From positions 1 to 62,000 of the forward strand of contig JBBHKE010003123.1 in the NCBI GenBank assembly GCA_037447655.1: 62,000 nucleotides of DNA, read 5' to 3'. Below the pieces are notes generated by a model that was not told the DNA's origin, searched no databases, and worked only from the letters and a program-made list of their open reading frames with translations. Below, piece after piece: positions 18,178 through 28,135 of this stretch. The first letter of the stretch is position 1, and each line of letters begins with the position of its first letter. The position numbers were made by a program, and so were the translations under genes. Source of the DNA: Zygnema cylindricum. Taxonomy: Eukaryota > Streptophyta > Zygnematophyceae > Zygnematales > Zygnemataceae.

Positions 18178-20341
18178 GAAACCTGGGCACTATATGGCAG
18201 AGTGCACCAAGCTAACCGAGCTTCGGTTAAAGGAGGGGCAGACCGGTGGTACCCCGAGAGGAAAGAAAAAGGCCCTTGTCACACAGGTACTTGAGGCGGA
18301 ATCCGAGGACGAGGACGATGAGCTCCTTTTGGATGAGGAGTTGGAGGCGAAAACTGAGGTTGAAATTCCACGAAGGCAGAAATGTGCTTACGGTGGATTG
18401 AAAGGTGAAGCAGGCTGGATTATAGATTCAGGTGCCTCAATGCACATGTGTAAGGATAGACACCTGTTCACTAAGATAAGAAAGATTCCCACCGTAGAGA
18501 TAGAGTACGGGGATGGGAGGATAGTCACCACTACTCTTGTAGGATCGGTAGATCTGAAAGTGTTAGTTGAAGGAAAGACATCCATATTAACATTCTCCGA
18601 TGTATTGTTTATTCCGGAGCTGAACAAAAACCTTATCTCTACATCAGTATTAGATGATAAGGGTTTTTTCACTAGCACTAGGGAAGGAGTCTTTACTGCT
18701 AGTTTTGAGGAGGATGTCTATTTCATTGCTGAGAAAGGTAGCCATGGGATGTTTAAGCTGATCTTAAGTAATGAAACGAAGAAACTTTATTATGCTGGTG
18801 TTCATGATATTATGATGTGGCATAAGAGGCTTGGGCATGTGAATCTAGATAAGTTAAGAGAGATGAAAAAGATGGGAGTGGTGGAAGGGATTCAGTTCAG
18901 TGAGAGTGATGATATAAGTGATTGTAGTGGGTGTGCTCAAGGTAAAGCACACAGATTACCCTTTCCAAAAACAGCCACCTACGAGGGGGAAAAACTTCTA
19001 GATCTAGTACACACAGATATTTGGGGACCGGCTAGAGTGCCCTCACCGGGGGGGAAGAGATTTATGATGACTATAACTGATGATTGGTCTCGGTATTCCC
19101 GAGTATATTTTTTGAAAAACAAGTCAGAAGCTGAGGACTGTTTTAGACAATATAAAGCATGGAGCGAAAAACTCCATGAAACTCCAATCAAGAGAGTAAG
19201 GAGTGACAATGGTGGAGAGTATACTTCTAACCAGTTTGAGGATTTTTTGAGGGAAGATGGGGTTCAACACCAAAAGACAGTGCCAGAAAATCCTGAACAG
19301 AATGGGGTAGCTGAAAGGTTAAATAGAACACTAAGTGATAGTGCTAGAAGTATGTTGTCGGATAAGAAGATAGGAAAAAGGTTTTGGGCAGAAGCAATGA
19401 ACTGTGCTAATTACCTCAAAAATAGAGTTCTTACTTCAGCTATAAAAGATCAAACACCTTATGAGAGATGGACAGGCCGGAAACCAGACTTATCTCATTT
19501 AAAGGTTTTCGGCAGTCAAGTATTCAGTCTAGATACTGATCGGTCCAATTGGAAGCTAGATCCTAAAGGAAAACCGGGATACTTATTAGGATATGATGAG
19601 GATGTTAAAGGATATAGAGTTTATGATCTAAAAAGAGAAGATATAATCTTAGTAAAGCATCTAGTAGTTATGGATGAAGGAAAGTCTGTGGATCCCTTCA
19701 AATATACAAAGTCAGTAAAAATCAGATTTGAGTCAGAAAATTCTGATGACTTTGAGCTTCCTAACTATCCAGGTTTTAGAGACGATGACATTCTTGCAGG
19801 AACAAATCAGACCGAAAAGGACTCGGCTGTGGAAACTCCAGTGACAACTCTACTCGAAGCGGAAGACGTGGTGGAAATTGATTCGGAATCAAGGGATAGG
19901 GGAGAAGCCGAGTTTGTTCGAAAGAATCCACGAGAACCATCTATTCCGGCCTCAGATTTTGAGGGAGGGAGGAGAAGTAGCAAAAGACTGCAAGAAAAAC
20001 AGGTTAATAACAAGGTAACTAAACTATCTCATCAAGATGAACCTCAAACTTATCGAGAGGCGATGACTTGTCCAGAAAGAAACCGGTGGAAGACAGCCAT
20101 CAATGAGGAGATGGCTTCAATCATGGCAGCCGATACTTGGGAGCTGGTGGACTGTCCACCTAACCGAAAACCAATCGGTTGTAAGTGGGTTTTCAAACTG
20201 AAACTGAACCCAGATAACACAATCGAGCGCTACAAGGCCAGATTAGTGGCAAAGGGATTTACACAAAAGGAAGGAATTGACTACGACGAAACCTTTGCCC
20301 GGTGGTCAGATTTCCCTCCGTCCGCATACTTCTCAGTTTAG
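18011..20341 (+). CDS. pol: Copia pol part 1: CCHC knuckle, protease, integrase, RT start (A2)
   Basis: A 776-codon open frame; true translation probably enters it from gag rather than at 18011. Residues 52-65 are the CCHC knuckle (CHFCKKPGHYMAEC). Residues 139-143 are the protease active site DSGAS, which cuts the polyprotein. The integrase has the zinc-binding His271/His276 and Cys305/Cys308, then the catalytic triad Asp336, Asp399 and Glu435, with the standard 35 residues between the last two. A linker rich in acidic residues follows, then the RT N-terminus (GCKWVFKLKLNPDNTIERYKAR). The frame is lost at ETFA, where one C is missing from the GCCCC run (20297-20302). Element G keeps the run and reads ETFAPVVRFP. 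Confidence 0.92.
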   Translation: MRSEGEERVAKPWQQRPIGGTRIPGNQSETMGVGSGKKQVGEFEPRAPKGLCHFCKKPGHYMAECTKLTELRLKEGQTGGTPRGKKKALVTQVLEAESEDEDDELLLDEELEAKTEVEIPRRQKCAYGGLKGEAGWIIDSGASMHMCKDRHLFTKIRKIPTVEIEYGDGRIVTTTLVGSVDLKVLVEGKTSILTFSDVLFIPELNKNLISTSVLDDKGFFTSTREGVFTASFEEDVYFIAEKGSHGMFKLILSNETKKLYYAGVHDIMMWHKRLGHVNLDKLREMKKMGVVEGIQFSESDDISDCSGCAQGKAHRLPFPKTATYEGEKLLDLVHTDIWGPARVPSPGGKRFMMTITDDWSRYSRVYFLKNKSEAEDCFRQYKAWSEKLHETPIKRVRSDNGGEYTSNQFEDFLREDGVQHQKTVPENPEQNGVAERLNRTLSDSARSMLSDKKIGKRFWAEAMNCANYLKNRVLTSAIKDQTPYERWTGRKPDLSHLKVFGSQVFSLDTDRSNWKLDPKGKPGYLLGYDEDVKGYRVYDLKREDIILVKHLVVMDEGKSVDPFKYTKSVKIRFESENSDDFELPNYPGFRDDDILAGTNQTEKDSAVETPVTTLLEAEDVVEIDSESRDRGEAEFVRKNPREPSIPASDFEGGRRSSKRLQEKQVNNKVTKLSHQDEPQTYREAMTCPERNRWKTAINEEMASIMAADTWELVDCPPNRKPIGCKWVFKLKLNPDNTIERYKARLVAKGFTQKEGIDYDETFARWSDFPPSAYFSV

Positions 20342-21624
20342 CAGCGGCGGAAGACATGGAAGTGCACCAGATGGACATCAAAACAGCCTTTTTGCATGGA
20401 GAATTAGAAGAGGAGATCTTCATGCGACAACCCGAAGGGTTTGTGGAAGAAGGAGAGGAGAGTAAGGTATGCCGGCTGATTAAATCTCTTTATGGTTTGA
20501 AACAGGCGCCCCGACAGTGGAATAAGAAGCTTGATGAGTTTCTTACCGGTCTAGGATATATTTGGATCAGCTCAGATCACTCAATCTATGTTTTCGAAGA
20601 TGAGGAAGGTTTTATATTTATTGCAATTTATGTTGATGATTTGCTTGTTTTAAGTAAATCAATGGAAAAAATTAATAAACTGAAAACCGATCTTAAGGGG
20701 AGATTTGAAATGAAGGATATGGGGGAAGCAAAATATATTTTGGGAATTCAAGTAGAGAGAGACCGAAAAAGAAAAATTATAAGATTGACTCAAAAGGAAG
20801 CAATAGGAAACATGCTTGAAAAATTTCAAATGGATAAAGCTAATAGTTGCACAACTCCAATGGAATTGAAGAAGGGAAGTGAGGGGAGTGAGGAAGAAGG
20901 AGTCATAGTCTTAGACGAGGAATTATCTCTTGAAGAACAGAAGTTCATGCAGACTATTCCTTACAGGCAAGTAGTGGGAAGTCTAATCTATTTTATGAAT
21001 TGTACCCGGCCGGATTTAGCTGCAGCTGTAGGAGTGCTGAGTAGAAGTCTAAATGCTCCCACTAAGAAGGATTGGGAGGCAGCTAAGAGAGTCCTTAGAT
21101 ACTTGGTAGGAACTAGAGATCTATGGTTGCATTTGGGTGGGGAGAATACTGACATTACTACTTGGAGTGATGCCAGTTATGGTGATGCTCCGATAAGGAG
21201 ATGTACTTCTGGATATATATTATATGTGGGTGATGGGGCTTGCTGTTGGAGTAGCAAACAGCAAAAGGTTATTGCTCAGTCCACCATGGAGGCTGAGTAT
21301 ATGGCCTCTTGCTCTGCTGTAAAAGAATTGATGTGGGTCAAGTCTTTGCTTGGTGAGCTTGGTCACCTTAAGAGTGGTGTGCAGAAAATATTTTGTGATA
21401 ATCAGGCAGCAATCGCTATTTCTGCCAATCCTAAACACCATTTTAAAGCCAAACACATGGACATCAGACTCAGCTTTGTTAGAGAGAAAGTAGAAAACAA
21501 AATAATCAGTTTAGAGTACAGACCAGATAGTGAGATGGTAGCAGATATGATGACCAAACCTGTGCCTTCCCCTAAGCTAATTTTTTGCAGGGAGAAGTGT
21601 GGTCTGAAATTAAAGATTGACTAG
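20302..21624 (+). CDS. pol: Copia pol part 2: reverse transcriptase and RNase H (A2)
   Basis: Continues RT after the single-base break, 440 codons. The open frame starts at a Met inside RT (VRFPSVRIL), so this is not a separate gene. RT motifs are [24 protein letters not shown] and the YVDD active site at residues 110-113. RNase H has its acidic residues at Asp290 (WSDASYGD), Glu330 (STMEAEY) and Asp366 (CDNQAAI). It ends with KPVPSPKLIF and a short basic tail. RT copies the RNA into DNA, and RNase H removes the template and leaves the polypurine primer. All expected residues are present, so only the frame breaks argue against activity. Confidence 0.93.
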   Translation: MVRFPSVRILLSLAAAEDMEVHQMDIKTAFLHGELEEEIFMRQPEGFVEEGEESKVCRLIKSLYGLKQAPRQWNKKLDEFLTGLGYIWISSDHSIYVFEDEEGFIFIAIYVDDLLVLSKSMEKINKLKTDLKGRFEMKDMGEAKYILGIQVERDRKRKIIRLTQKEAIGNMLEKFQMDKANSCTTPMELKKGSEGSEEEGVIVLDEELSLEEQKFMQTIPYRQVVGSLIYFMNCTRPDLAAAVGVLSRSLNAPTKKDWEAAKRVLRYLVGTRDLWLHLGGENTDITTWSDASYGDAPIRRCTSGYILYVGDGACCWSSKQQKVIAQSTMEAEYMASCSAVKELMWVKSLLGELGHLKSGVQKIFCDNQAAIAISANPKHHFKAKHMDIRLSFVREKVENKIISLEYRPDSEMVADMMTKPVPSPKLIFCREKCGLKLKID

Positions 21625-21637
21625 AAAATAAGGGGAG
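21625..21637 (+). promoter_or_regulatory. Polypurine tract of A2
   Basis: AAAATAAGGGGAG lies between the pol stop and the 3' LTR TGTAGAAAC. The same RGGGGAG-TG junction occurs at the 3' LTRs of B (31965) and E2 (59332) and, on the minus strand, C (24645). It is the plus-strand primer site. Confidence 0.85.
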
Positions 21638-22686
21638 TGTAGAAACTAATGGTTTTATTAGTATTTTCTAGGTCTGAAAAGAAATATAGAAGTCGAGGCA
21701 GTCTATCTCTAACTTCTCTCTCCAACTCTCAAACTTGTCGCAGTCACTGAGAAATTGGAGAGGAAGCTAGAGCCATGGCTACCTTGGCTATCTTGAGGTT
21801 TACGGGAATTTTATATTAGGGTTTATATATTTAATTAAAATGTATGTGCCGGCGGCAGGATTTGATCCTTGTACATGCCGGCCGGCAGACACAATGTAGC
21901 CGGTAGCCTTAACCGTTTCATCTAGCGGTAGTGTTACCTAGCATATAGTTTGATAATTATTTATATATGTGTACAAGCGATAAACCATTTAACTAGAATT
22001 AATTACGGGATACATAGATCCAATAATATGTAATGTACGACTTACGGTACGGACATAAATCAGTACCGCGCATTTGTTTCGTAAATGAAACAAATACCGC
22101 GCATGTATTTATTACGGCTACGATTAAAGCCGAATTTAATCGGACGGCCAGGATTAGCGCCGAGATCGCGGAGGAAGATTTCGGCGGTTTGTGGCCATCG
22201 CCACATCGGATGACGCGTGGCAAAATTCCGTTGGATTGTGGAAACTCCGGAGATTATGGCACCGAATCCGGATTTGACATGTGTCGACATTTTGGCCATG
22301 TCGTACAATATCCGTACATAAAGTACACCGGCAGCTGTACTTTTGCGTACGGAACTCAATTCTGATTGGTTCCGTACATCAGAAGATAGAGTCTGTGAGA
22401 GAGATAGGACTTAGAAAAATTAGAAGATAGGACCCTCTCTCCCAGAGAGCTTCTGTACAAAAGGTCAACTTTGACCCTCCATAACTTACTGCTCAGGGGA
22501 GCAAATTCAGAGATTCTTTTTGCTATCGACTCAGGGGAGTCTTGTCTTCACAGGGGTGAAGTTGGTCAGAGTTTTTGTCTGCCAGGGTGGCAGTTATTTT
22601 TGCTTAAACACAAAGGGGTCAGGATTATCCTAGAGGCTTCTTGGAAGCTGTCCACTCAGAGGACTTATGGAGGTCTCAGAGTTTCA
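21638..22686 (+). repeat. 3' LTR of copia A2
   Basis: 1049 bp, the same length as the 5' copy and about 99% identical by eye. It is followed by the target duplication TATGA and the last 6 bp of the A1 LTR. Its tRNA-like segment is at about 21851-21933. Confidence 0.95.
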
Positions 22687-22697
22687 TATGAGTTGCA

Positions 22698-22939
22698 CCA
22701 CTTCCCTCGTTCCCTACTTCCCCTGCTTCCCTCCTTCTCTCCTTCCCTCTTTTCATCCTTCTTTCCTCCCCTCCCCTCCTCGTTCCCTACTTACCCTCTT
22801 TCCCTCCTCCCCTCCTTCTCTCTTTCCCTCTTTTTTGCTTTCCCACCTTCCCTCGTTCCCTCGTTCTCTCCTTCTCTCCATCACTCCTTGCCTCCTTGCC
22901 TCCTTCCCTCCTTCCCCCCTTGCCTCCTTCCCTACTTCC
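22698..22939. repeat. CCCTCCTT-type satellite, middle block
   Basis: The pyrimidine satellite between A1 and B. It begins with the A1 target duplication CCACT and ends with the B target duplication CTTCC (22935-22939). It has the same variant phrases as the other blocks, such as CCTCGTTCCCTACTT. Confidence 0.9.
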
Positions 22940-23144
22940 TGTTGGTTTCAAAGATTTATCCTCAGTAGATAAGGCTGTTAGGGGAGGTTTATAACTGAAA
23001 ATATTTTTTGGGTCTTTGAAGTTGTAATACTTACCTTGTATAGTGTGACAGTAGATGACTAACTCTGGAGTGTAGTAAACGGTCTGATATAAACGCGTAC
23101 GAGAGACAATACAGAAAAAGCGGAATGAATCTTGACACATGTAA
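22940..23144 (+). repeat. 5' LTR of copia B, left part
   Basis: The first 205 bp of the B 5' LTR, matching 31965 onward. It ends with TGTAA (23140-23144), one copy of the target duplication made by element C; the LTR resumes at 27053. Confidence 0.93.
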
Positions 23145-24644
23145 TGTTGTTCTTTGGTCTAAAATAGACCGCAGAAGCGACCCAAACTATCATGCAAAAA
23201 GCTAAGCCAAAAATAGGTCGACGAACAATCATTTGAAATGCATCCTCCATTTAACATACAACAACATTTAGGGTTTCATGGAATAATCAACATAAATAAA
23301 CCCTATGACAACATCTAAGGTTTGATGGAATAATCGACATAAACAAACCCTAGGACAAATGCATAAACAATGCATATCAAACATATATAAAAACATAAAT
23401 AAATAATAACACACAAATGCATCACACATAAACAAGAGTATAATCAAAGTATAATCATTATATCATTCAAAGTGCATGACCTAATCGGCAACCCTAAAAT
23501 ACTACATCTTCGGTCCCCACTTTACTAACCAGCATTGATTATTAATTCCTAACAAAGCTCATTCCTATATATACACTTGTGAGCTGTCAATGAATTGCTA
23601 CATGTCAAAATAGCCAACGTACCTTCCACTAAGTAGTATTACATCATGAGAACCTATTACGACAAATAATCCTAACTGTAAGTGTACACCTGAAAGTCAA
23701 CCAATCATAAGCGTACACTTGTCGGCAAGTACGACAACACACAAATTAAACTGCCGAAACCCTAAATGATCATCTAAATAAAAACTGTCATAATCAATAC
23801 TAAATTATTATTACACATACGACAAAACAATGTTATTTCAAATATTTTCACCGACGTTTCCGCAAAATACGCGTCATAAGCGACAACTCGCTTAGTCACT
23901 TGTAGATAGATCCACGTAGTGAACCGACATCGCATATGTACGGTCCACTAGATAATGTGTCATAAAAAACAATGTGGTCCCTTAAAAATATCGGTAGACG
24001 CCGTTCGCCCTCCACGTGTACCATGACTAACTTGTCAAACAATCCGGAACGTCCAAAAATAAATATCGTGTGATTGACGCGATTTCGCGTCACCACTTCA
24101 TAAAAGATCTCGGCGGCCTATATCCGCCGTCCGTCGCTCTTAATCGGCACCCTTGATGTCGCGCCGCGTGGTCATGAAAATCTACTTGTCGAAACATCGT
24201 CAAACCATCCAAATTAGTCCGTACCGTTACTACGTACTTCGCCATAAATGCCGCTGACCAAATAAAAGTACAACTGTCCAAAATTGATACGCCGTACGTC
24301 AAAATTGAAGTATACTTATCCAAAAAGATTCTTTTGTACCATCGCGTACTTTCCATAATTGTCGCCCGTCACATTAGATTCCGTACGGCTGGCGTACAAT
24401 TTAAATATTTCAAACATTTCAAATCGGATCGCGAAGCGATCCGCCGTCCATTTCCATTTTGTATTCCGTATTATTCGTACGCTACTTCGCGTCACTCAAT
24501 TTGTAATTTACGTCATTTTAAATTCATTCGTACAATTACCCCCCAAACTACAAATCCATTCGAACCACCATATTACATTTGGTTACTAAGTATGCGAACA
24601 TGCGAGCGCACGCATGTACGAAAATGAATCTTCCAAAAACAACA
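23145..24644 (-). repeat. 3' LTR of element C
   Basis: 1500 bp; in plus-strand reading it runs from TGTTGTTCTT to AAAAACAACA, with inverted ends TGTTG/CAACA. It is virtually identical to 25548-27047. Short frames inside it (23896-24096, 24090-24356, 24334-24627) recur exactly in the other LTR and resemble nothing I know. Confidence 0.93.
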
Positions 24645-25547
24645 CTCCCCCGAAGATTTAATTTCGTAAATCCATGACGCCACGTCATCATCTGTCACAC
24701 TCCATAGATCACTGTTACCTCCTGCTGTCTCCTGAATCCGCCAAATGCCTCCGCCTGAATTTTCCACTTGTTCCACCATCGCTTCCGCTGCCTTCATATG
24801 CCTTCCAAGTTTCATAATACATAATATATATTTTCATTTTCCGATTACAACAAAATTTTATCTTTTCTCAACAATATCTAAATCTGAATCTACTTCTCAC
24901 AATTCTGTCACAAATCAACTAAGAATTAAAACCAAACGATCACACTAATAATATATCCCAACTCAAAATTTATGCCTCAACCATATCAAATCTAGATTTC
25001 AAAAATTTTTCTTTTCTTTTCATTTAATAATCTGATCCCAAAATTTCCCATTAAAAATACACTTAACAAATAGTATTTTCCCAAAAATTCTAATAATATC
25101 ACAATCTACATTACAAATCCAATTTTCAACAATCATCGATCCACAAAATTTGGATCTCTCCAAATGCCACAACTCCACCTTTCGGATCTCTCCCCCAAAC
25201 GTCGAAACTCCTCCTTCCACATCTCTCCACTAAATGTCAAATCTCCACATTTCGAAATGTTTCATTAAAAATAAACATTTATTTTCAAAACTAAAATATC
25301 GATTCTCAAAATAAATCATTTTCATTGAGGGTAGACATTTCGGCACTGTCACTAAGTTAACCCTTGGGGCGATGCAAGATTAAACTCGGCACATACCAAC
25401 ACTATGATAAGGCCGATCTCATGAGTACACAGACACCATTACTGCAATACAACCAGCAAGGACAATATTAACCCGCTACAATGCGTGTGACAAAAACTTA
25501 CATCGACTTAACCTAACATATGATAGATGGGGTGTGGGCCCATAACC
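24645..25547 (-). other. Interior of element C, no recognisable gene
   Basis: A 903-bp interior, AT-rich in its middle. On the minus strand the primer-site ATG is followed by a stop after 11 codons. Minus-strand frames at 24573-24815 (part lies in the LTR) and 25020-25220 show no zinc knuckle, protease or RT motif. It probably serves only as packaged RNA. Confidence 0.7.
25533..25547 (-). promoter_or_regulatory. Primer-binding site of element C
   Basis: On the minus strand GGTTATGGGCCCACA directly follows the LTR end AACAACA. It is the same half tRNA-iMet site as in families A, D and E, with a mismatch only near its far end. It shows that C is reverse-transcribed by a copia-type system. Confidence 0.8.
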
Positions 25548-27047
25548 TGTTGTTCTTTGGTCTAAAATAGACCGCAGAAGCGACCCAAACTATCATGCAA
25601 AAAGCTAAGCCAAAAATAGGTCGACGAACAATCATTTGAAATGCATCCTCCATTTAACATACAACAACATTTAGGGTTTCATGGAATAATCAACATAAAT
25701 AAACCCTATGACAACATCTAAGGTTTGATGGAATAATCGACATAAACAAACCCTAGGACAAATGCATAAACAATGCATATCAAACATATATAAAAACATA
25801 AATAAATAATAACACACAAATGCATCACACATAAACAAGAGTATAATCAAAGTATAATCATTATATCATTCAAAGTGCATGACCTAATCGGCAACCCTAA
25901 AATACTACATCTTCGGTCCCCACTTTACTAACCAGCATTGATTATTAATTCCTAACAAAGCTCATTCCTATATATACACTTGTGAGCTGTCAATGAATTG
26001 CTACATGTCAAAATAGCCAACGTACCTTCCACTAAGTAGTATTACATCATGAGAACCTATTACGACAAATAATCCTAACTGTAAGTGTACACCTGAAAGT
26101 CAACCAATCATAAGCGTACACTTGTCGGCAAGTACGACAACACACAAATTAAACTGTCGAAACCCTAAATGATCATCTAAATAAAAACTGTCATAATCAA
26201 TACTAAATTATTATTACACATACGACAAAACAATGTTATTTCAAATATTTTCACCGACGTTTCCGCAAAATACGCGTCATAAGCGACAACTCGCTTAGTC
26301 ACTTGTAGATAGATCCACGTAGTGAACCGACATCGCATATGTACGGTCCACTAGATAATGTGTCATAAAAAACAATGTGGTCCCTTAAAAATATCGGTAG
26401 ACGCCGTTCGCCCTCCACGTGTACCATGACTAACTTGTCAAACAATCCGGAACGTCCAAAAATAAATATCGTGTGATTGACGCGATTTCGCGTCACCACT
26501 TCATAAAAGATCTCGGCGGCCTATATCCGCCGTCCGTCGCTCTTAATCGGCACCCTTGATGTCGCGCCGCGTGGTCATGAAAATCTACTTGTCGAAACAT
26601 CGTCAAACCATCCAAATTAGTCCGTACCGTTACTACGTACTTCGCCATAAATGCCGCTGACCAAATAAAAGTACAACTGTCCAAAATTGATACGCCGTAC
26701 GTCAAAATTGAAGTATACTTATCCAAAAAGATTCTTTTGTACCATCGCGTACTTTCCATAATTGTCGCCCGTCACATTAGATTCCGTACGGCTGGCGTAC
26801 AATTTAAATATTTCAAACATTTCAAATCGGATCGCGAAGCGATCCGCCGTCCATTTCCATTTTGTATTCCGTATTATTCGTACGCTACTTCGCGTCACTC
26901 AATTTGTAATTTACGTCATTTTAAATTCATTCGTACAATTACCCCCCAAACTACAAATCCATTCGAACCACCATATTACATTTGGTTACTAAGTATGCGA
27001 ACATGCGAGCGCACGCATGTACGAAAATGAATCTTCCAAAAACAACA
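25548..27047 (-). repeat. 5' LTR of element C
   Basis: 1500 bp, paired with 23145-24644, and followed by TGTAA at 27048-27052, after which the B LTR resumes with TGCATTG. Confidence 0.93.
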
Positions 27048-27052
27048 TGTAA

Positions 27053-27811
27053 TGCATTGAAAAATGTGAAACCGGCGCATCAGACAGACAAAAAAGAATA
27101 CCGGATATCTGGGAAAATAAGTGTGAAGAATAAATACAGGACGTCGATTTGAACTGAACTTACGATTACGATTTGAGTGTGAACCACAGGTGACGAAGTA
27201 CTCCGTAAGCACTCCAAATGTTCGTACAAGATTAACCACAGCCGGTTGGATTTATTTGACTACTGCTCACTAAGCAGTAACATTGTGTGTACGGCGCCAA
27301 ATGAAGAAAACCTGAACAAACGGTTTCTGGAGTTTAGTGAATTTAAATTTAGTGTGACATTGCTTGATTTAGGTAAGTGGCAAACGAGATTTTTTTGAAA
27401 TACATTTGGTACTCGGTGGTACTATAGTACAGTACGACTATTCAGATACTAAAATCTGATTCGTCAAAAGGATCAGTAGATAGACACTCAGTGTATAAAA
27501 GTTTAGGACTTAGAAATATTTTGTTAACATGTTTTTCAGATAATGCAAATCTGAATGCAGTTTTTGTGAAACTTGCACATGTCATATTTAATGGTTTACA
27601 AATTCAATTGTGTTGTAATTTTGGGAGTTGATAGTGCGTATGCTGGTGATATTCTATGCTGAATTTGGTATAATTTGTACCTATGGATCAGGTTTTATAG
27701 TGATTGAAACATTAGTGTTTGATTGGTTTCTTGCTTAGCTTTTGTGTAAGTTATGTATACTTCTACCACTACTGCTGCAGCTCCACCTGTACCGGTAGTA
27801 ATAGAACAATA
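27053..27811 (+). repeat. 5' LTR of copia B, right part
   Basis: Matches 32178-32930 of the 3' LTR and ends AACAATA (AACAACA in the other LTR) before the primer site. It contains the TATA box at 27494-27500. The serine/threonine-rich reading frame at its end is LTR sequence, since it recurs at the end of the 3' LTR. Confidence 0.9.
27494..27500 (+). promoter_or_regulatory. TATA box in B 5' LTR
   Basis: TATAAAA in GTGTATAAAAGTTTAGGACTTAG-like context. It is conserved at 32615-32621 in the 3' LTR. The GGACTTAG just downstream is also found in family A LTRs, probably near the transcription start. Confidence 0.6.
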
Positions 27812-27827
27812 GGTTATGGGTTGTCCC
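27812..27827 (+). promoter_or_regulatory. Primer-binding site of B
   Basis: GGTTATGGG followed by TTGTCCC. Only the first nine bases match the anticodon-loop site of the A and E families, so B uses a shorter match or the site has decayed. It directly follows the LTR. Confidence 0.6.
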
Positions 27828-28135
27828 TAAGAATACGAGTCTTTAATGGGCATAAGTATGCTTACGGGGCGGATATGGTTGAGTCATATTTTGAAACTGT
27901 AGGTTTGCTAGAAGTGATAGATGGATCTCTTGATGAAGTTGATCCATCATGGGCAAGGAAAAAATTGTCAGCTCGGAACGCTCTGAAGCTTTGCCTTTCG
28001 GAGAACATGGTTATGTCTCGAATCAAAATGAAGAAGGTGATTGATATTTGGACTTCCCTCAAATCGTCTTATGGGAAGGCGAATGTTAGGAGAAGCTTTT
28101 GTTGTCAAGAAAAATCTGGGATTACAAATACTTGA
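27816..28135 (+). pseudogene. gag: Copia gag N-terminal part (B)
   Basis: The frame reads RVFNGHKYAYGADMVESYF and LLEVIDGSLDEVDPSW, the standard start of copia gag (a F-NG-Y-W-like entry followed by the UBN2 region). The primer-site ATG is one frame away from this stretch, and a second shift at about 28100 moves the rest to another frame. Other copia families here start gag at the same ATG, so the first shift is probably a mutation. The region would build the particle core. Confidence 0.7.

Larger units (their letters stand above)
16237..22686 (+). mobile_element. Young, nearly intact Ty1/copia element A2
   Basis: A 6450-bp element with two LTRs of exactly 1049 bp (16237-17285 and 21638-22686) and a perfect 5-bp target duplication TATGA (16232-16236 and 22687-22691). 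By eye the LTRs differ at about nine sites. It has a half-tRNA primer site, gag, protease, integrase, RT, RNase H and a polypurine tract, all in order. All catalytic motifs are present, but two frame breaks (near 18116-18128 and 20298-20303) interrupt the coding line. It sits in the 3' LTR of its older relative A1. Confidence 0.95.
292..22697 (+). mobile_element. Old Ty1/copia element A1, with two nested insertions
   Basis: An LTR retrotransposon with gag, protease, integrase, RT and RNase H remnants in copia order. Its 5' LTR is 292-1315; its 3' LTR is 15224-16236 plus 22692-22697. The flanks are CCACC (287-291) and CCACT (22698-22702), a 4/5 match to a 5-bp target duplication. Removing the gypsy composite (4313-13835), A2 (16237-22686) and their target duplications leaves about 6.42 kb, close to the 6.45 kb of A2. 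Stops and frameshifts occur throughout, so it is a dead, older member of family A. Confidence 0.88.
23145..27047 (-). mobile_element. Non-autonomous LTR element C (minus strand)
   Basis: A 3903-bp insertion with LTRs of exactly 1500 bp at each end and a perfect target duplication TGTAA (23140-23144 and 27048-27052). On the minus strand the primer site GGTTATGGGCCCACA lies at 25547-25533 and a CTTCGGGGGAG polypurine tract precedes the 3' LTR at 24645-24655, which fixes the orientation. The 903-bp interior has no gag or pol similarity. I found one base difference between the LTRs (about 23752 against 26156), so it moved recently with enzymes supplied in trans. Confidence 0.92.

Noticed and set aside
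24090-24627. Genes in the LTRs of element C
   Set aside because: Frames on both strands recur exactly in the second LTR, have no known motif and sit in a gene-free non-autonomous element.
27719-27811. A Ser/Thr-rich start as the gag N-terminus of B
   Set aside because: The same bases end the 3' LTR at 32930 and are followed there by target duplication and satellite, so they are LTR, and gag begins after the primer site.
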